From Haplosporangium gracile (Eukaryota; Mortierellomycota; Mortierellomycetes; Mortierellales; Mortierellaceae), in contig JAAAUF010000090.1 of assembly GCA_015499985.1 (NCBI GenBank), positions 28,105 to 38,565 of the forward strand: 10,461 nucleotides of DNA. Reading direction: 5' to 3'. The notes beneath the pieces are model-generated. The model did not search any database. It saw only the letters and a list, made by a program, of their open reading frames with translations, and had not been told where the DNA came from. Of this stretch, positions 1-7,980 are shown in pieces. Position numbers and translations under genes: made by a program. Position 1 is the first letter of the stretch; each line of letters begins with the position of its first letter.

Positions 1-14
1 GGGGGGGGGGGGGG
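1..14. repeat. Homopolymer run G14 at window edge
   Basis: Fourteen consecutive G residues open the window. Long G runs occur nowhere else in this sequence, whereas A and T runs are common. It may be a genuine poly-G tract at a contig start or a sequencing/assembly edge artefact. No gene can be attached to it. Confidence 0.85.
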
Positions 15-1189
15 TGAAAGTGTTCCCAGACCACTTCAGGGCCCGGCCAGCAAACCGGTTTAGCCGCCGCTATCTTTCTTATGGGATCATTGCTGCCGCG
101 GTTACTTCATGCCTTTTCATTTTCATTCATTGGACTATTTTTTTGTTCGACCTTGGGGGGAGGGTGTTCGTCTTCCTTTGTCCTTTTGAGTGCAGTTCAG
201 CACAATAACTGCCATGGTACTGTTACTTTAAGCGCACTAAGCATTTTATTTGGCAAAATGTTGAGTTTACAAAGATCGGTAGATTTTGTCGCCGATTTGA
301 ATCCTTCTATCGGGATTGTCTCGCATATGTCTCCTAGGAGAAGCAGCGTCAATTCAACATTTATAACATGCAATGCTGACGAAATAAAGATCTTTAATGA
401 AGACCAGGTGCAAGACAGCTCAAGGCGTCCATTACACCCCTTTCTCAGACCTTAGCTTTTTTCATTCGTTTAGTCCCTGTATCTGTTTCCGGTGCTGACG
501 TTGACACGACAGGCTCCTATCGTACCTTGCGCTTGTAAGATCAGGGCGTGAAAAAACTTAATAGCGGTTCATATCGTACGCGCACATCCCGCTTTTGTAC
601 AGTAGTTTTCTTATGTTCTTTTTTTTTTTTTGCTCTCCCAGCACAAAAGTAACCATTTTTCGTTCCTTTCCATCCGTACTAGACATGCAAGGACCAGAGC
701 CACCTTTACTCTCAAATCATGACCTGAAATAAAAACAATAGTGAACCTCCCTTGTGATGCTAAGTTAGGCTTGCTTTATTCACCCCAACACAAGCCATCT
801 GATCCGCAGCCTTTAGCGTTAATCAAGCACATTTTTTTTATATTGTGTATATCGTTCCTTCTTGCGTGGGAGCGGACGACGCTAATGACGTTCACGAGAA
901 GATTGTTTTAGATTCATAAGGAGCAATATTCGGGATTTACGTATGTTGCGTTGTAGAGACAATCATTTAATCTTGCTCTAGCCTCCTTTGTGCCTCTGAC
1001 TAGTGTTAGTGAACAGAAAGTGATTCAAAAACCTGCTTGAAACACGCGCTCATGGATGGGTCTAGCTGGCTGATTGAGTCAAAGCACTGGTTTTTTTATG
1101 TTGTTTGTGGCTCTCCCTTGAGTAGCGACAACACCTGTCCTCCTTCGTTCCTTCCTTTTTTGTCCGCTCTAGGTATCAATAAGTACATA
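15..1189. other. Gene-free region, mixed composition
   Basis: This stretch is more balanced in base composition than the rest of the flanking DNA. It includes an ATG-initiated open frame at 81-455 (124 codons) with a hydrophobic N-terminal third. The protein resembles no family I know, is not extended by an obvious spliced exon, and has no supporting context, so I do not call it a gene. A T13 run lies at 619-631. No tRNA, rRNA or repeat family was recognised. It could hide short exons of an unrecognised gene. Confidence 0.5.
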
Positions 1190-1191
1190 TT

Positions 1192-1269
1192 TAAGAAGAA
1201 AAGTAAAGAAAAGGGAAGTTGAGAAGGAGATGGTAGGTTGATGAACAAGAGAGAGTGAAAGGGATGGGG
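1192..1269. repeat. Purine-rich tract on + strand
   Basis: A run of about 78 bases dominated by A and G, made of AAG, GAGA and GGGA words, lies in DNA whose + strand is otherwise mainly pyrimidine-rich. It is low-complexity sequence. The short Lys/Glu-rich or Pro/Leu/Ser-rich open frames across it on both strands follow from that composition. Confidence 0.6.
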
Positions 1270-2852
1270 CGAATTCAAGTCAGTCTCTCCTTTGGGTATG
1301 AACTGCTTTGTTATATTTTGTCACTATTGACTATGCATTCATTGAATAGTTAACAATCGACAACGACACGGACACGAACAAGGACACACCACACCATCCA
1401 AAGGATACCCTCCTCTCTCTCTTTCTCTCTGTCTCCCTTTTGGGGTTTCTTTTTTTTTGCCAGCAGCGATCAATTCCGTCGTCGCATGCGCTGTTCTTTT
1501 TTTTTCCCCTTGTTGTCGCATTTTTCTTCTGCGTCCCCCGTTTTCCCCTGTCTTCCGTCTAACAATTTAATTGACTTTTTTTTCAATGGGCTCTGTATAT
1601 CGCTCAACCTTTCTTAACCTTCAATGCTCTCGGACCATTCTGCCTTGATAGGCTGTTCTGCGGGGTTTCTCACTAACCTTTTTCTCTGTGGTCTGCCTCA
1701 TCTTGCTCCCTCTCACTCTCTCACCATGTAAAATGCATCTTGCAACTCTTGCCTACCTGACGTCTCAATGTTGCCTCCCCCTTCTTTTTTTTTGTGTTCC
1801 TCCTAATCATCGTCGCCGTGTTCCTCTTTCTTCCTTCCCTTCTCCTCCCTTCCCTCAACCTCTTCTTTTTGATGAGAGCTGTGGTCCACCATTCGTGTTG
1901 TGAACAAGGGCGGGCCTGAATCTTAATATAAAGAGTGCCAATTATTTTCTTCATCCAGCTCTTTCTTTATTATTTTTCTTCCGATCCCCTCATTTCTGTT
2001 GAAAACACTCACCTTCGCTGGAACTCTATTTTGTCACTACATTTTACCATTACGCCACACACATACGCATCGCCTATTTCTTCCTTCCTCTTCGCACCCT
2101 CTTATATATCTTTTGGTACGATTACTCTACGAAGTACCTCTTTTTGTTGGCTCATCCCTTGCATATCCACCACCACGTTCAAATCGCCTTGCAAACCTTA
2201 GATCTCCCTGCTATATGTAAGCATTCCCCGCAAAACTTCACCTTGTAGATGTGTCTGTGTGTGGAAGAGAAAGAGTGCGAATGTGATATCGGTCAATGAG
2301 ATGTGGCTGTCACATTCGATGCATGATTGAAAATAACAGCAAGAGCTGAAACGCGATGTATTTTTTTTTTATGTTTCCTATGCTATCTTTCGCGTGGGTT
2401 TGCAGTGGCATTTTTACCACCGAAGCCATTCTTTTCTCCCTTTTTGCACGACCGCCGCTTAAAGCACAGTTCTCTTGAACCTTACACCTCTTACATCCCT
2501 TATTATCATACTCGTCTGTGAAAATGAACTCTGATGTCATAATAAGTGGTTGCCCCCCAACTCCTATCCTCCTTCCCTCCCTCTTCCCCTCCTTCTCACT
2601 GGCACGCGTTTCGATACTTAGACTCTGCCTTTAAAGCTTGCCTTATTTTGGCTACTATTTTAAGTTGATCCTCCCACTCATTCTCTCCCCTCTTTCGTCC
2701 TCTCCCATTTTTCTCCCTTTTCCTTTTCTTCTATTTGTTTCCTTCGTCATCATGAACTTCACTAATGCCTCACTTCAAGTAGTGGTCTACATTGACTAAA
2801 CGATTGTGTCGATCATTGGCCTAATGGAAATTGGGACAGGGGAGAGGATTGC

Positions 2853-2867
2853 AAAAAAAAAAAAAAA
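2853..2867. repeat. Homopolymer A15
   Basis: Fifteen uninterrupted A residues lie in an otherwise non-repetitive purine-leaning stretch. Such tracts commonly exclude nucleosomes in fungi. No adjacent gene feature was recognised, so it could equally be neutral slippage sequence. Confidence 0.85.
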
Positions 2868-3729
2868 GTTCTTTATCTGCAAAATTAACTAGTGAGGTTA
2901 ATTCATTCGCTCATAGATATAGTGATAGGTTAGGAAGGGAGAAGAAACAATCGAAGATGAATTTTGTCCGCCTGTGCAACCTCAGACAGGGTACATGATA
3001 TCCTTTTGTTCATTTCCATAATAATCATTGCGACTGATACTGCATTGGAAGACCCTTGTGTGAAAAAGTAGGTGGGTTTAATATTGGCGTCTTTGTTGAT
3101 GTTGTTGTTTATGATTATGTGTGTTTGTTGAGAAAAATCGCATTTTTACTACAGTAACCAACTTCTCCGCGGCAATCTGTTACTTTTCGTTCTCTTTCTG
3201 GCCGTTTTGGTTGCGAGATCTCTTTGTGCTCTCCATTTGGTAATCCAACCTTCGGCCGCGGCTTGCATGATGCACCCTCGCCTATGTGATCACCCCGGGT
3301 ACCTGCACCCGCGTCTTCCTTTTTTTGTAATCTTCCTTCCTTTCTTTTCTCTAAATCGTACCCTATATTATCGGACCTTTATGCTACCAATTGGCACTCT
3401 TTGCGACCATTGCCATTGTGAGAAAAAATGGACATGGGCCAGGCATGGACCAGGGTTACTAGCCTCTTATTCTTTATTATTTTTTCCCCTTCCTCACCCT
3501 TCTCGTTCTTTCCACCTCGCTCTTTCCTGCTCCTGACCCCTGCGTTCCTTCTCTTGTTCACATTTACATCATCCATTCATCTACCGATCGTTCTTCTTGC
3601 AATGGAACACAGCTATCAACCCCCTGATTTCATCCCAATTAATCGAGGGCGCTCACCAACAACAACAAAAATAAGCATAGGCTCACACTTTCTCGAAGAA
3701 AAAAAGAAGCGATTTATGACTGATCGTTC

Positions 3730-3744
3730 TTTTTTTTTTTTTTT
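3730..3744. repeat. Homopolymer T15
   Basis: Fifteen consecutive T residues lie about 130 bp before the beginning of the ATG-free block upstream of the kinase. Poly(dA:dT) tracts of this length are typical nucleosome-depleted promoter elements in fungi. A promoter role for the kinase gene is possible but unproven, since many similar tracts occur across the window. Confidence 0.8.
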
Positions 3745-4031
3745 GTTCCTTGCTTTTTGATTGTGCTGACTTACTAGTTCAGCAAAAAAACAGAAAAATA
3801 ACATAACAACACCTCTGGACCATTGCGTTTGACTACGTAACCCTAGTTCGACAATCCCATGCCTAGCAGCAAAAAAGCAACCCTTGTTTCCAATTGATCG
3901 GGCTTCTACACACTCGACCCTGATCCTTTTTTCTTATTCAACGTAACACAGGAAAAACAAAGCTAATCAAGCAGGACGCCCATCTCAATTTCCCTTCTGC
4001 ATTTGCTCGCTCGCCTCGTTTCGTCCCAGAC

Positions 4032-4032
4032 C

Positions 4033-4085
<53 letters not shown>
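4032..4085 (+). repeat. CAA trinucleotide microsatellite, 18 perfect units
   Basis: Fifty-four bases of uninterrupted CAA (TTG on the other strand) lie at the upstream end of the ATG-free block. On the - strand one frame reads as a long poly-valine run, which is an artefact of the repeat. No ATG-initiated frame on the + strand covers it, so it is not a polyglutamine, polyasparagine or polythreonine coding repeat. CAA repeats lack stable secondary structure in RNA. Whether this array is transcribed depends on the unknown transcription start. Confidence 0.97.
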
Positions 4086-4087
<2 letters not shown>

Positions 4088-4589
4088 CATCGACACAAGA
4101 GCCGTCTGTCAATAAAGCGAGGCATCCCCCGTTTGTTAGTTAGTGCACGCACGCACAACACACGCAAAACACAACACAACAACAACAACGAACAAAAAAA
4201 CAACGAAAACAAAAAATTAGTCTTTTGTTGCACGACCATTGGCTTCTTCCCTCCCTCCCTCCGCCCCTCACTTGTTCGCTCTGACCCCTTCGCTCCCACT
4301 CTCTCTCTTCCCTCTATTTGTGCCTTCCCACACATTTTTTTGTGATAACACCCTATAACACTATACCGCTTTGTCTCTGGGTTGTATTTTGTCCCTCCTA
4401 TCGTCACCAACATAACAACAAGGCAAAGCACTATTTTTTGCTTGTCGACTCCCTCAGCAGCATCACAACAACAACGGCACACTCGCACAACAGATTCTCA
4501 AACACACAGATACACAATCCACCGTCTTTTTCGCATCTCCATCTCTTCTCTTCCTTCACACATAAAACTCAATTTTTGCATATAAGTAC

Positions 4590-4845
4590 CACAACTTCAT
4601 CGAACCTCTTTCAGCACTTTTGCTTCTTAATTCTATATCATCTTCATCTCTCTCCTTTGTTTCTATCTTTCGATTCGCCTAGCAACTTTTCTCCTTTTCC
4701 TATTTCTCTTCTTGTTTCTTTTCCTACTTCTATTCTCCACTTTCTTATTTCTTGTTTTTTGTTTCTTGTTTCTTCTTCCTCCTCATTCTCTTCCTCTTCT
4801 TTTCTTCTTTCTTTCCCTTCTTTATCCATCGTATCGACCACACAA
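4590..4845 (+). repeat. Long polypyrimidine tract upstream of the kinase
   Basis: About 250 bases are composed almost only of T and C, with words such as TTCTT, TCCTC and TTTCC. The most extreme part is about 4620-4830. It sits between the two CAA arrays. Pyrimidine-rich strips of this kind are common just upstream of, or around, transcription start sites in filamentous fungi, so the start of the kinase mRNA may lie in or near it. The Lys/Glu-rich reading frame on the - strand follows from composition and is not a gene. Confidence 0.6.
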
Positions 4846-4848
4846 TTA

Positions 4849-4887
4849 CAACAACAATAGCAACAACAGCAACAACAACAACAACAA

Positions 4888-4935
<48 letters not shown>
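4849..4935 (+). repeat. CAA-rich array with 15 perfect terminal units
   Basis: An imperfect CAA-rich stretch starts at 4849 and is broken by ATAG, CAGC and an A5 interruption. It becomes a perfect (CAA)15 at 4891-4935. It has the same orientation as the upstream array and lies about 330 nt before the kinase start. One + frame reads poly-asparagine in the same phase as the kinase, but it has no ATG and is closed by TAG at 5159-5161, so I treat the array as untranslated leader. The interruptions suggest the 5' half is older and decaying. Confidence 0.95.
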
Positions 4936-4936
<1 letters not shown>

Positions 4937-5188
4937 TCTATCGCCAATAAACAATCAGACAAACAAACAAACACACAAACGAACAACAAGCACCACCCTA
5001 CCTACCAACTACGTTCCTTCTTTCCCTCCCTCACCTTGCACCTTCTTTCCCTCTTAACAGTCACAACTTTCTTTCTCCTGTTCCCATTTCAACTCCTTCT
5101 TCGCCTTTGCCCCCATTCATTCCCTTCAACCGTGTCACTCCTCATTGCGTCCCCTCCATAGAAATAGCGATTCTTTCCCAGCATACCC

Positions 5189-5242
5189 ATGCTCGACAGA
5201 ATTGACGCTACTTCGACCTTGACAACCCGACTCTATAACTAG
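5189..5242 (+). CDS. Upstream ORF (17 codons) in the kinase leader
   Basis: The ATG at 5189 is the first one after about 1.33 kb without any. It opens a 17-residue frame (MLDRIDATSTLTTRLYN) closed by TAG at 5240-5242. The stop lies 21 nt before the kinase ATG, and both starts are in the same frame, so a read-through event would join them. The start context has C at -3, which is weak and compatible with leaky scanning. It is short and shows no family resemblance. Its likely role, if translated, is to modulate initiation at the kinase start and not to make a functional peptide. If the mRNA begins downstream of 5189, the uORF does not exist. Confidence 0.4.
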   Translation: MLDRIDATSTLTTRLYN

Positions 5243-5263
5243 CCTTTTATTCGCACGTTCGAA

Positions 5264-6856
5264 ATGACCCCCTCATTGCCCACCTTCGTCCCCGCTACCC
5301 AGCTGCCTCTCGCCATCGACAATGGTCAGCTGGTACTCCAAGACATGCTCGGTGTCGGAGCTTATGGCTCGGTCTACCGGGCCATCGACACTCAGACACA
5401 TCAAGCCTATGCTGTCAAGAGTCTCAACAACGCCGGACTCAATTCTCGTCAACGTGCCTTCCAAAACCATGAGGCACAACTCCACGCCCTGGTGTCTGGT
5501 CACCCCAACATCGTCACGTTACACAAAGTGGTCGAGGAGAACGAGTGTCTGTACATGGTTCTCGACTGCGGGATGGAAGGGGACCTGTTCTACACGATTA
5601 CCGAGCGTGACGGATTTGTCGGCAACACCATGGCCATCAAGGCGATCTTTAGCCAGATCGCCAGTGCAGTGCTTTACTGTCACTCCCGGGGTGTGTACCA
5701 CCGCGACCTCAAGGTAACATTAATATTGCATTATGATTTTAGTTTTTTTTTTTTTTTTTCAGGTACAGCTGACCATCAAAAAGACGCGCACCTCTTTATT
5801 ATTATTTTTTTGGAGACGGCAACTCGGGTCCCAATTGGCCTCCATCATCCCTCACGACTTAGGCCTAACCAACCTTCTTTCCTTCTATTTTTTTCCTTTC
5901 CCTCGTAACCCCTAATACCCACAGCCAGAAAATATCATCATGTTTGGCCATTCGGTCAAGCTGGTCGACTTTGGTCTCGCCACCACAGAACCCATCTCGA
6001 AAGATTTCGGTTGCGGGTCCACATTCTATTTATCACCAGGTACGAAAATAACACGAGAAAGAAGAAGAAAATTTCAAGTGGGGAAGGGGGAGCACGACAA
6101 GAGAACGATGTGGCATGAGCGATTACGTTTCTAAGAAACATAAGGGGAGGAAAAGGAAAAGTTATTAAACAAATTGGTCAATGAATGAATGATTAAATGA
6201 AAAATGAACGAACAGATTAAAATAAAATGAGAGAGAGAGAGAGAGAGAGTCAAAAAATAGCCTGGAAACCAGGGCATGAACGAGTCGGACACCAACGATG
6301 CATTTGCATTTTAGTGTCAACGTGTCTTGCATTTATATATTTGTATACTGACCCTCCTTTGTTTGGTTTTTTTATACACTCTTCATTTAAACCTCATCTA
6401 GAATGTCAAGGCGGCTATATTGAATCAGTGAAATCGTATGACAGTGCTGCCAACGACGTCTGGTCATTGGGCGTTATCTTGATCAACCTTGTCTTTGGCC
6501 GGAATCCCTGGAAGCAGGCATGTCCTCGAGATGAGACTTTTTCGGCCTACGCCCAAAACAACGACTTTTTGCTGACTATCCTCCCAATGTCGATAGAGCT
6601 AAATGAAATCGTCAAGGGTGCGTTCTGCCTCAATCCAAAGAAGCGCATTACCCTTTCAGAACTGGCCCAACGTGTCCAAGCTTGCAGGTCTTTCACTGCC
6701 CCCGAGTTCCCCTCTGAGGCGTCTGCAATCTCTGCAGCCAGTGCCACCGTTCAGACCTCATTTTTGACCACAACGTCAGGAGTCTACCTTACATCGAATT
6801 TGCATCGTACGGATGACAAGGAAGATTCTGGAGTAGACCTTCACTCAATGGCATGA
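5264..6856 (+). CDS. Ran1/Pat1-Ksp1-like serine/threonine protein kinase, join(5264..5713,5925..6039,6402..6856)
   Basis: The three exons encode 339 residues: 450 + 115 + 455 nt, with introns in phase 0 and phase 1. Seen in the translation: glycine loop GVGAYGSV (residues 30-37), ATP-anchoring Lys52 in AVK, helix-C Glu70, probable gatekeeper Met98 in YMVLD, catalytic loop HRDLKPEN (146-153; Asp148, Lys150), DFG at 165-167, SPE at 187-189, DVWSLG (207-212) and the conserved late Arg270 in NPKKRIT. The segments FGCGSTFYLSPE, NDVWSLGVILINLVFGRNPWKQA and LLTILP are hallmarks of the fungal Ran1/Pat1, Ksp1, Sks1 and Vhs1 group. Known members control meiotic entry, nutrient response and filamentous growth; the substrate here is unknown. 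The kinase domain ends near residue 282. A short Ser/Thr/Ala-rich tail of about 57 residues follows, making this a compact, near domain-only member. The start is the first in-frame ATG after TAG at 5240-5242, with G at -3. I am confident of family and exons, less so of the precise orthologue. Confidence 0.93.
5714..5924 (+). other. Intron 1 of the kinase gene (211 nt, phase 0)
   Basis: The donor GTAACA directly follows the HRDLK codons. The acceptor CCCACAG precedes CCAGAAAAT, which restores PEN. A branch-like CTAAC lies at 5865-5869, followed by a C/T-rich stretch. A second, closer CTAAT at 5912-5916 is probably too near the acceptor. Removing the intron restores the invariant HRDLKPEN motif exactly. 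If retained, translation stops at 5906-5908, leaving only the N-lobe and part of the catalytic loop. The intron also holds T17 at 5743-5759 and an internal CAG|GTACAG junction at 5760-5768. Confidence 0.93.
5743..5759 (+). repeat. T17 homopolymer inside intron 1
   Basis: Seventeen consecutive T residues lie early in intron 1 and are followed immediately by CAG then GTACAG. Besides being a slippage-prone microsatellite, it looks like a near-perfect polypyrimidine tract and acceptor located only 49 nt after the donor. It could therefore compete with the true acceptor at 5924. Confidence 0.9.
6040..6401 (+). other. Intron 2 of the kinase gene (362 nt, phase 1)
   Basis: The donor GTACGA follows CACCAG, and the acceptor ATCTAG precedes AATGTCAAG. 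Joining G with AA rebuilds the Glu of the SPE motif and continues into GGY and then DVWSLG. A branch-like CTGAC lies at 6348-6352, followed by a C/T-rich tract. The 5' two-thirds of the intron are unusually purine-rich and include AATG-type repeats near 6178-6192 and a GA microsatellite, opposite in bias to the rest of the neighbourhood. Retention would end the protein at the stop at 6132-6134, after DFG but before the substrate-binding C-lobe. Confidence 0.93.
6229..6249 (+). repeat. GA dinucleotide microsatellite in intron 2
   Basis: About ten uninterrupted GA units form a 21-base run within the purine-rich part of intron 2. It could act as a purine-rich splicing element or simply be slippage sequence. 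It would be length-polymorphic between isolates. Confidence 0.92.
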
Positions 6857-7420
6857 GTCGCTTACCTCGGCGCAATCCTGCGCTGACTGAACCAAGCGAT
6901 CCATGGGATGGTGATAGAAAGCGGACATGAACGAGTTTTTCTTTTCTTTACTTTTCTTTTCTTTTTCTTTTGGGTCTAAGCGAGACGCGTGAACTCCTCC
7001 CTTTTCTTATTCCCTCTTTCTTGTTTACGCCGGGACCCAGACCTATGCCTGTTCGTTCCAATTTTTCCTTGCATATCACGGCCCTTTTTTTTTCTTACGT
7101 TCCTTTGTTCTACGCCATGTTCGCCTGCATGTCAAACTTTTCCTTGTCCCTTTTTTCTCCCTCTTCATTCTCTACTCTCTACTCAATAGCCCGATCTATT
7201 CTCTGTCCAGTTTTTTTTGTCGTTTGCAAATTACCTACCACACTCTTTGACCATTCATTTGTATCAATATCTAACGGACCTCCTGAAAAAAGAAACTCGT
7301 TCCCTTAAACCGCTTTCCTTTCCCCTTTTTTTCTGCTCAATTCTTATTTTTGCTTATGTTTGCCTTGTACCATAGTTCCCTCATTTTTTTTTTTTTGTTG
7401 ATCAAAAGAAAAATAAAATA
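6857..7420 (+). terminator. Probable 3' UTR and polyadenylation region of the kinase gene
   Basis: The sequence after the TGA is non-coding and T/C-rich, including a pure C/T tract with one A at 6936-6971. The first clear AATAAA hexamer is at 7412-7417, shortly after a T13 run (7384-7396). That would give a 3' UTR of about 0.57 kb, long for a fungus. Fungal polyadenylation signals are degenerate, so the real end could be earlier, for example near the T-rich stretch after 6936. The boundary is an inference. Confidence 0.3.
6936..6971 (+). repeat. Near-mirror-symmetric CTTTT tract
   Basis: Thirty-six bases consist only of T and C except one A, built of repeated CTTTT/CTTTTT words that read nearly the same in both directions. 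Mirror-repeat polypyrimidine of this type can form triplex (H-DNA) under torsion, a known property of such sequences. It begins 80 bp after the kinase stop codon and may mark transcript termination or be simple-sequence slippage. Confidence 0.7.
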
Positions 7421-7942
7421 CCGAAAATACAATACACAGTGTTCAACTGTTTGCATGTGGGCATCTTTGTTTTGTGTGTTTGTACGTGTGTTTGTGCTCA
7501 CCCCCTTCACTCTCTTCGTTACCTTCTCTTGAATTGGACCACCATCACCATCGTTACAACCCCTAGCGAAAATGACACTGGTGCAAGGGAAGGGATACGA
7601 TGCCTCAATACCTGATTGTTTATCAAATTTGGTTCGTTGAAGTCGAATCCCTCCTCAAACACGCCGATTTCTTTTTCTTTCGACACGAGTACACAGCATT
7701 TTGATGCATCTGTAGGCTAGTAGGAAAACACGAAGATCCTTTTTTAGCATGTTTTTCCCTTTTCCTTTCTTTGGTTCTTTCTATCGGGAATCCCATGCGA
7801 TGATCACACTGCGCACGGAAATGACATAAGACAACAAAAAAAAATGGAAGACGGTGGAGCGGAAAGAACTGAGAAAGGGAAAAAAAAAAGGACAATGTAA
7901 GCGCCGAGATGGCGAAAAAGCTGAACCACTTCCAACCACTCG

Positions 7943-7980
7943 CATTCATTCACTCAATTCATTCTCTCATTCACTCATTT
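7943..7980 (+). repeat. Degenerate CATT/CACTCATT short tandem repeat
   Basis: Thirty-eight bases are built of CATT, CACT and CTCATT words repeated with small variations. It gives an Ile/His/Ser-rich stretch in the overlapping 7909-8370 frame, which is one reason to doubt that this frame is a gene. Confidence 0.6.

Larger units (their letters stand above)
1270..3858. other. Gene-free, largely pyrimidine-rich intergenic DNA
   Basis: No credible coding region is visible on either strand. Open frames of 60-110 codons here are biased to Leu/Phe/Ser/Pro on the + strand or Lys/Arg/Glu on the - strand, as expected from C/T-rich DNA. Clear low-complexity segments are a T/C-rich zone at about 1390-2210, a CCTCC/TTCCC tract at 2552-2599, an A15 run at 2853-2867, a C/T-rich zone at 3310-3610 and a T15 run at 3730-3744. 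Distal promoter elements of the downstream kinase could lie here, but I cannot identify any. Confidence 0.5.
3862..5263 (+). promoter_or_regulatory. Probable promoter plus long AUG-depleted 5' leader of the kinase gene
   Basis: Reading the + strand base by base, I find no ATG between the one at 3859 and the one at 5189, while CAT (ATG on the other strand) appears about 23 times. The block is rich in C, T and A and poor in G, with two CAA arrays, a long polypyrimidine tract (about 4620-4830) and scattered CAACAA words. This is what a long, unstructured transcript leader selected against upstream starts would look like. The G-poor composition explains part, not all, of the depletion. The transcription start is not visible. 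A TATA-like TATAAG at 4581-4586 is one weak candidate. No strong GTAAGT-like donor suggests a leader intron. The boundary between promoter and leader is unknown. Confidence 0.5.

Noticed and set aside
81..455. 124-codon ATG-initiated frame near the left end
   Set aside because: No family resemblance, odd hydrophobic/serine composition, no flanking exon or promoter support. It cannot be separated from chance.
1075..1081. TGAGTCA, a perfect AP-1/Gcn4-type site
   Set aside because: A single 7-mer is expected by chance in a window of this size, and it lies more than 4 kb from the only gene.
3840..3870. GTTCGACAATCC resembling a tRNA T-arm/B box
   Set aside because: The T-stem does not pair, and no acceptor, D-arm or anticodon arm can be built around it. 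Similar TTCGA words at 5257 and 7641 also fail.
3985..4488. Long - strand open frame containing a poly-valine run
   Set aside because: The valines come from the CAA array read as GTT on the other strand. The rest is low-complexity, with no recognisable domain.
4111..4949. AATAAA hexamers at 4111-4116 and near 4944 as polyadenylation signals of an upstream gene
   Set aside because: There is no upstream + strand gene for them to serve, and AATAAA is common in A-rich CAA-type sequence.
4712..5161. + strand frame with poly-Asn, in phase with the kinase (possible N-terminal extension)
   Set aside because: It contains no ATG, is closed by TAG at 5159-5161, and a second in-frame TAG at 5240 separates it from the kinase start. 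No splice pair that would join it was found.
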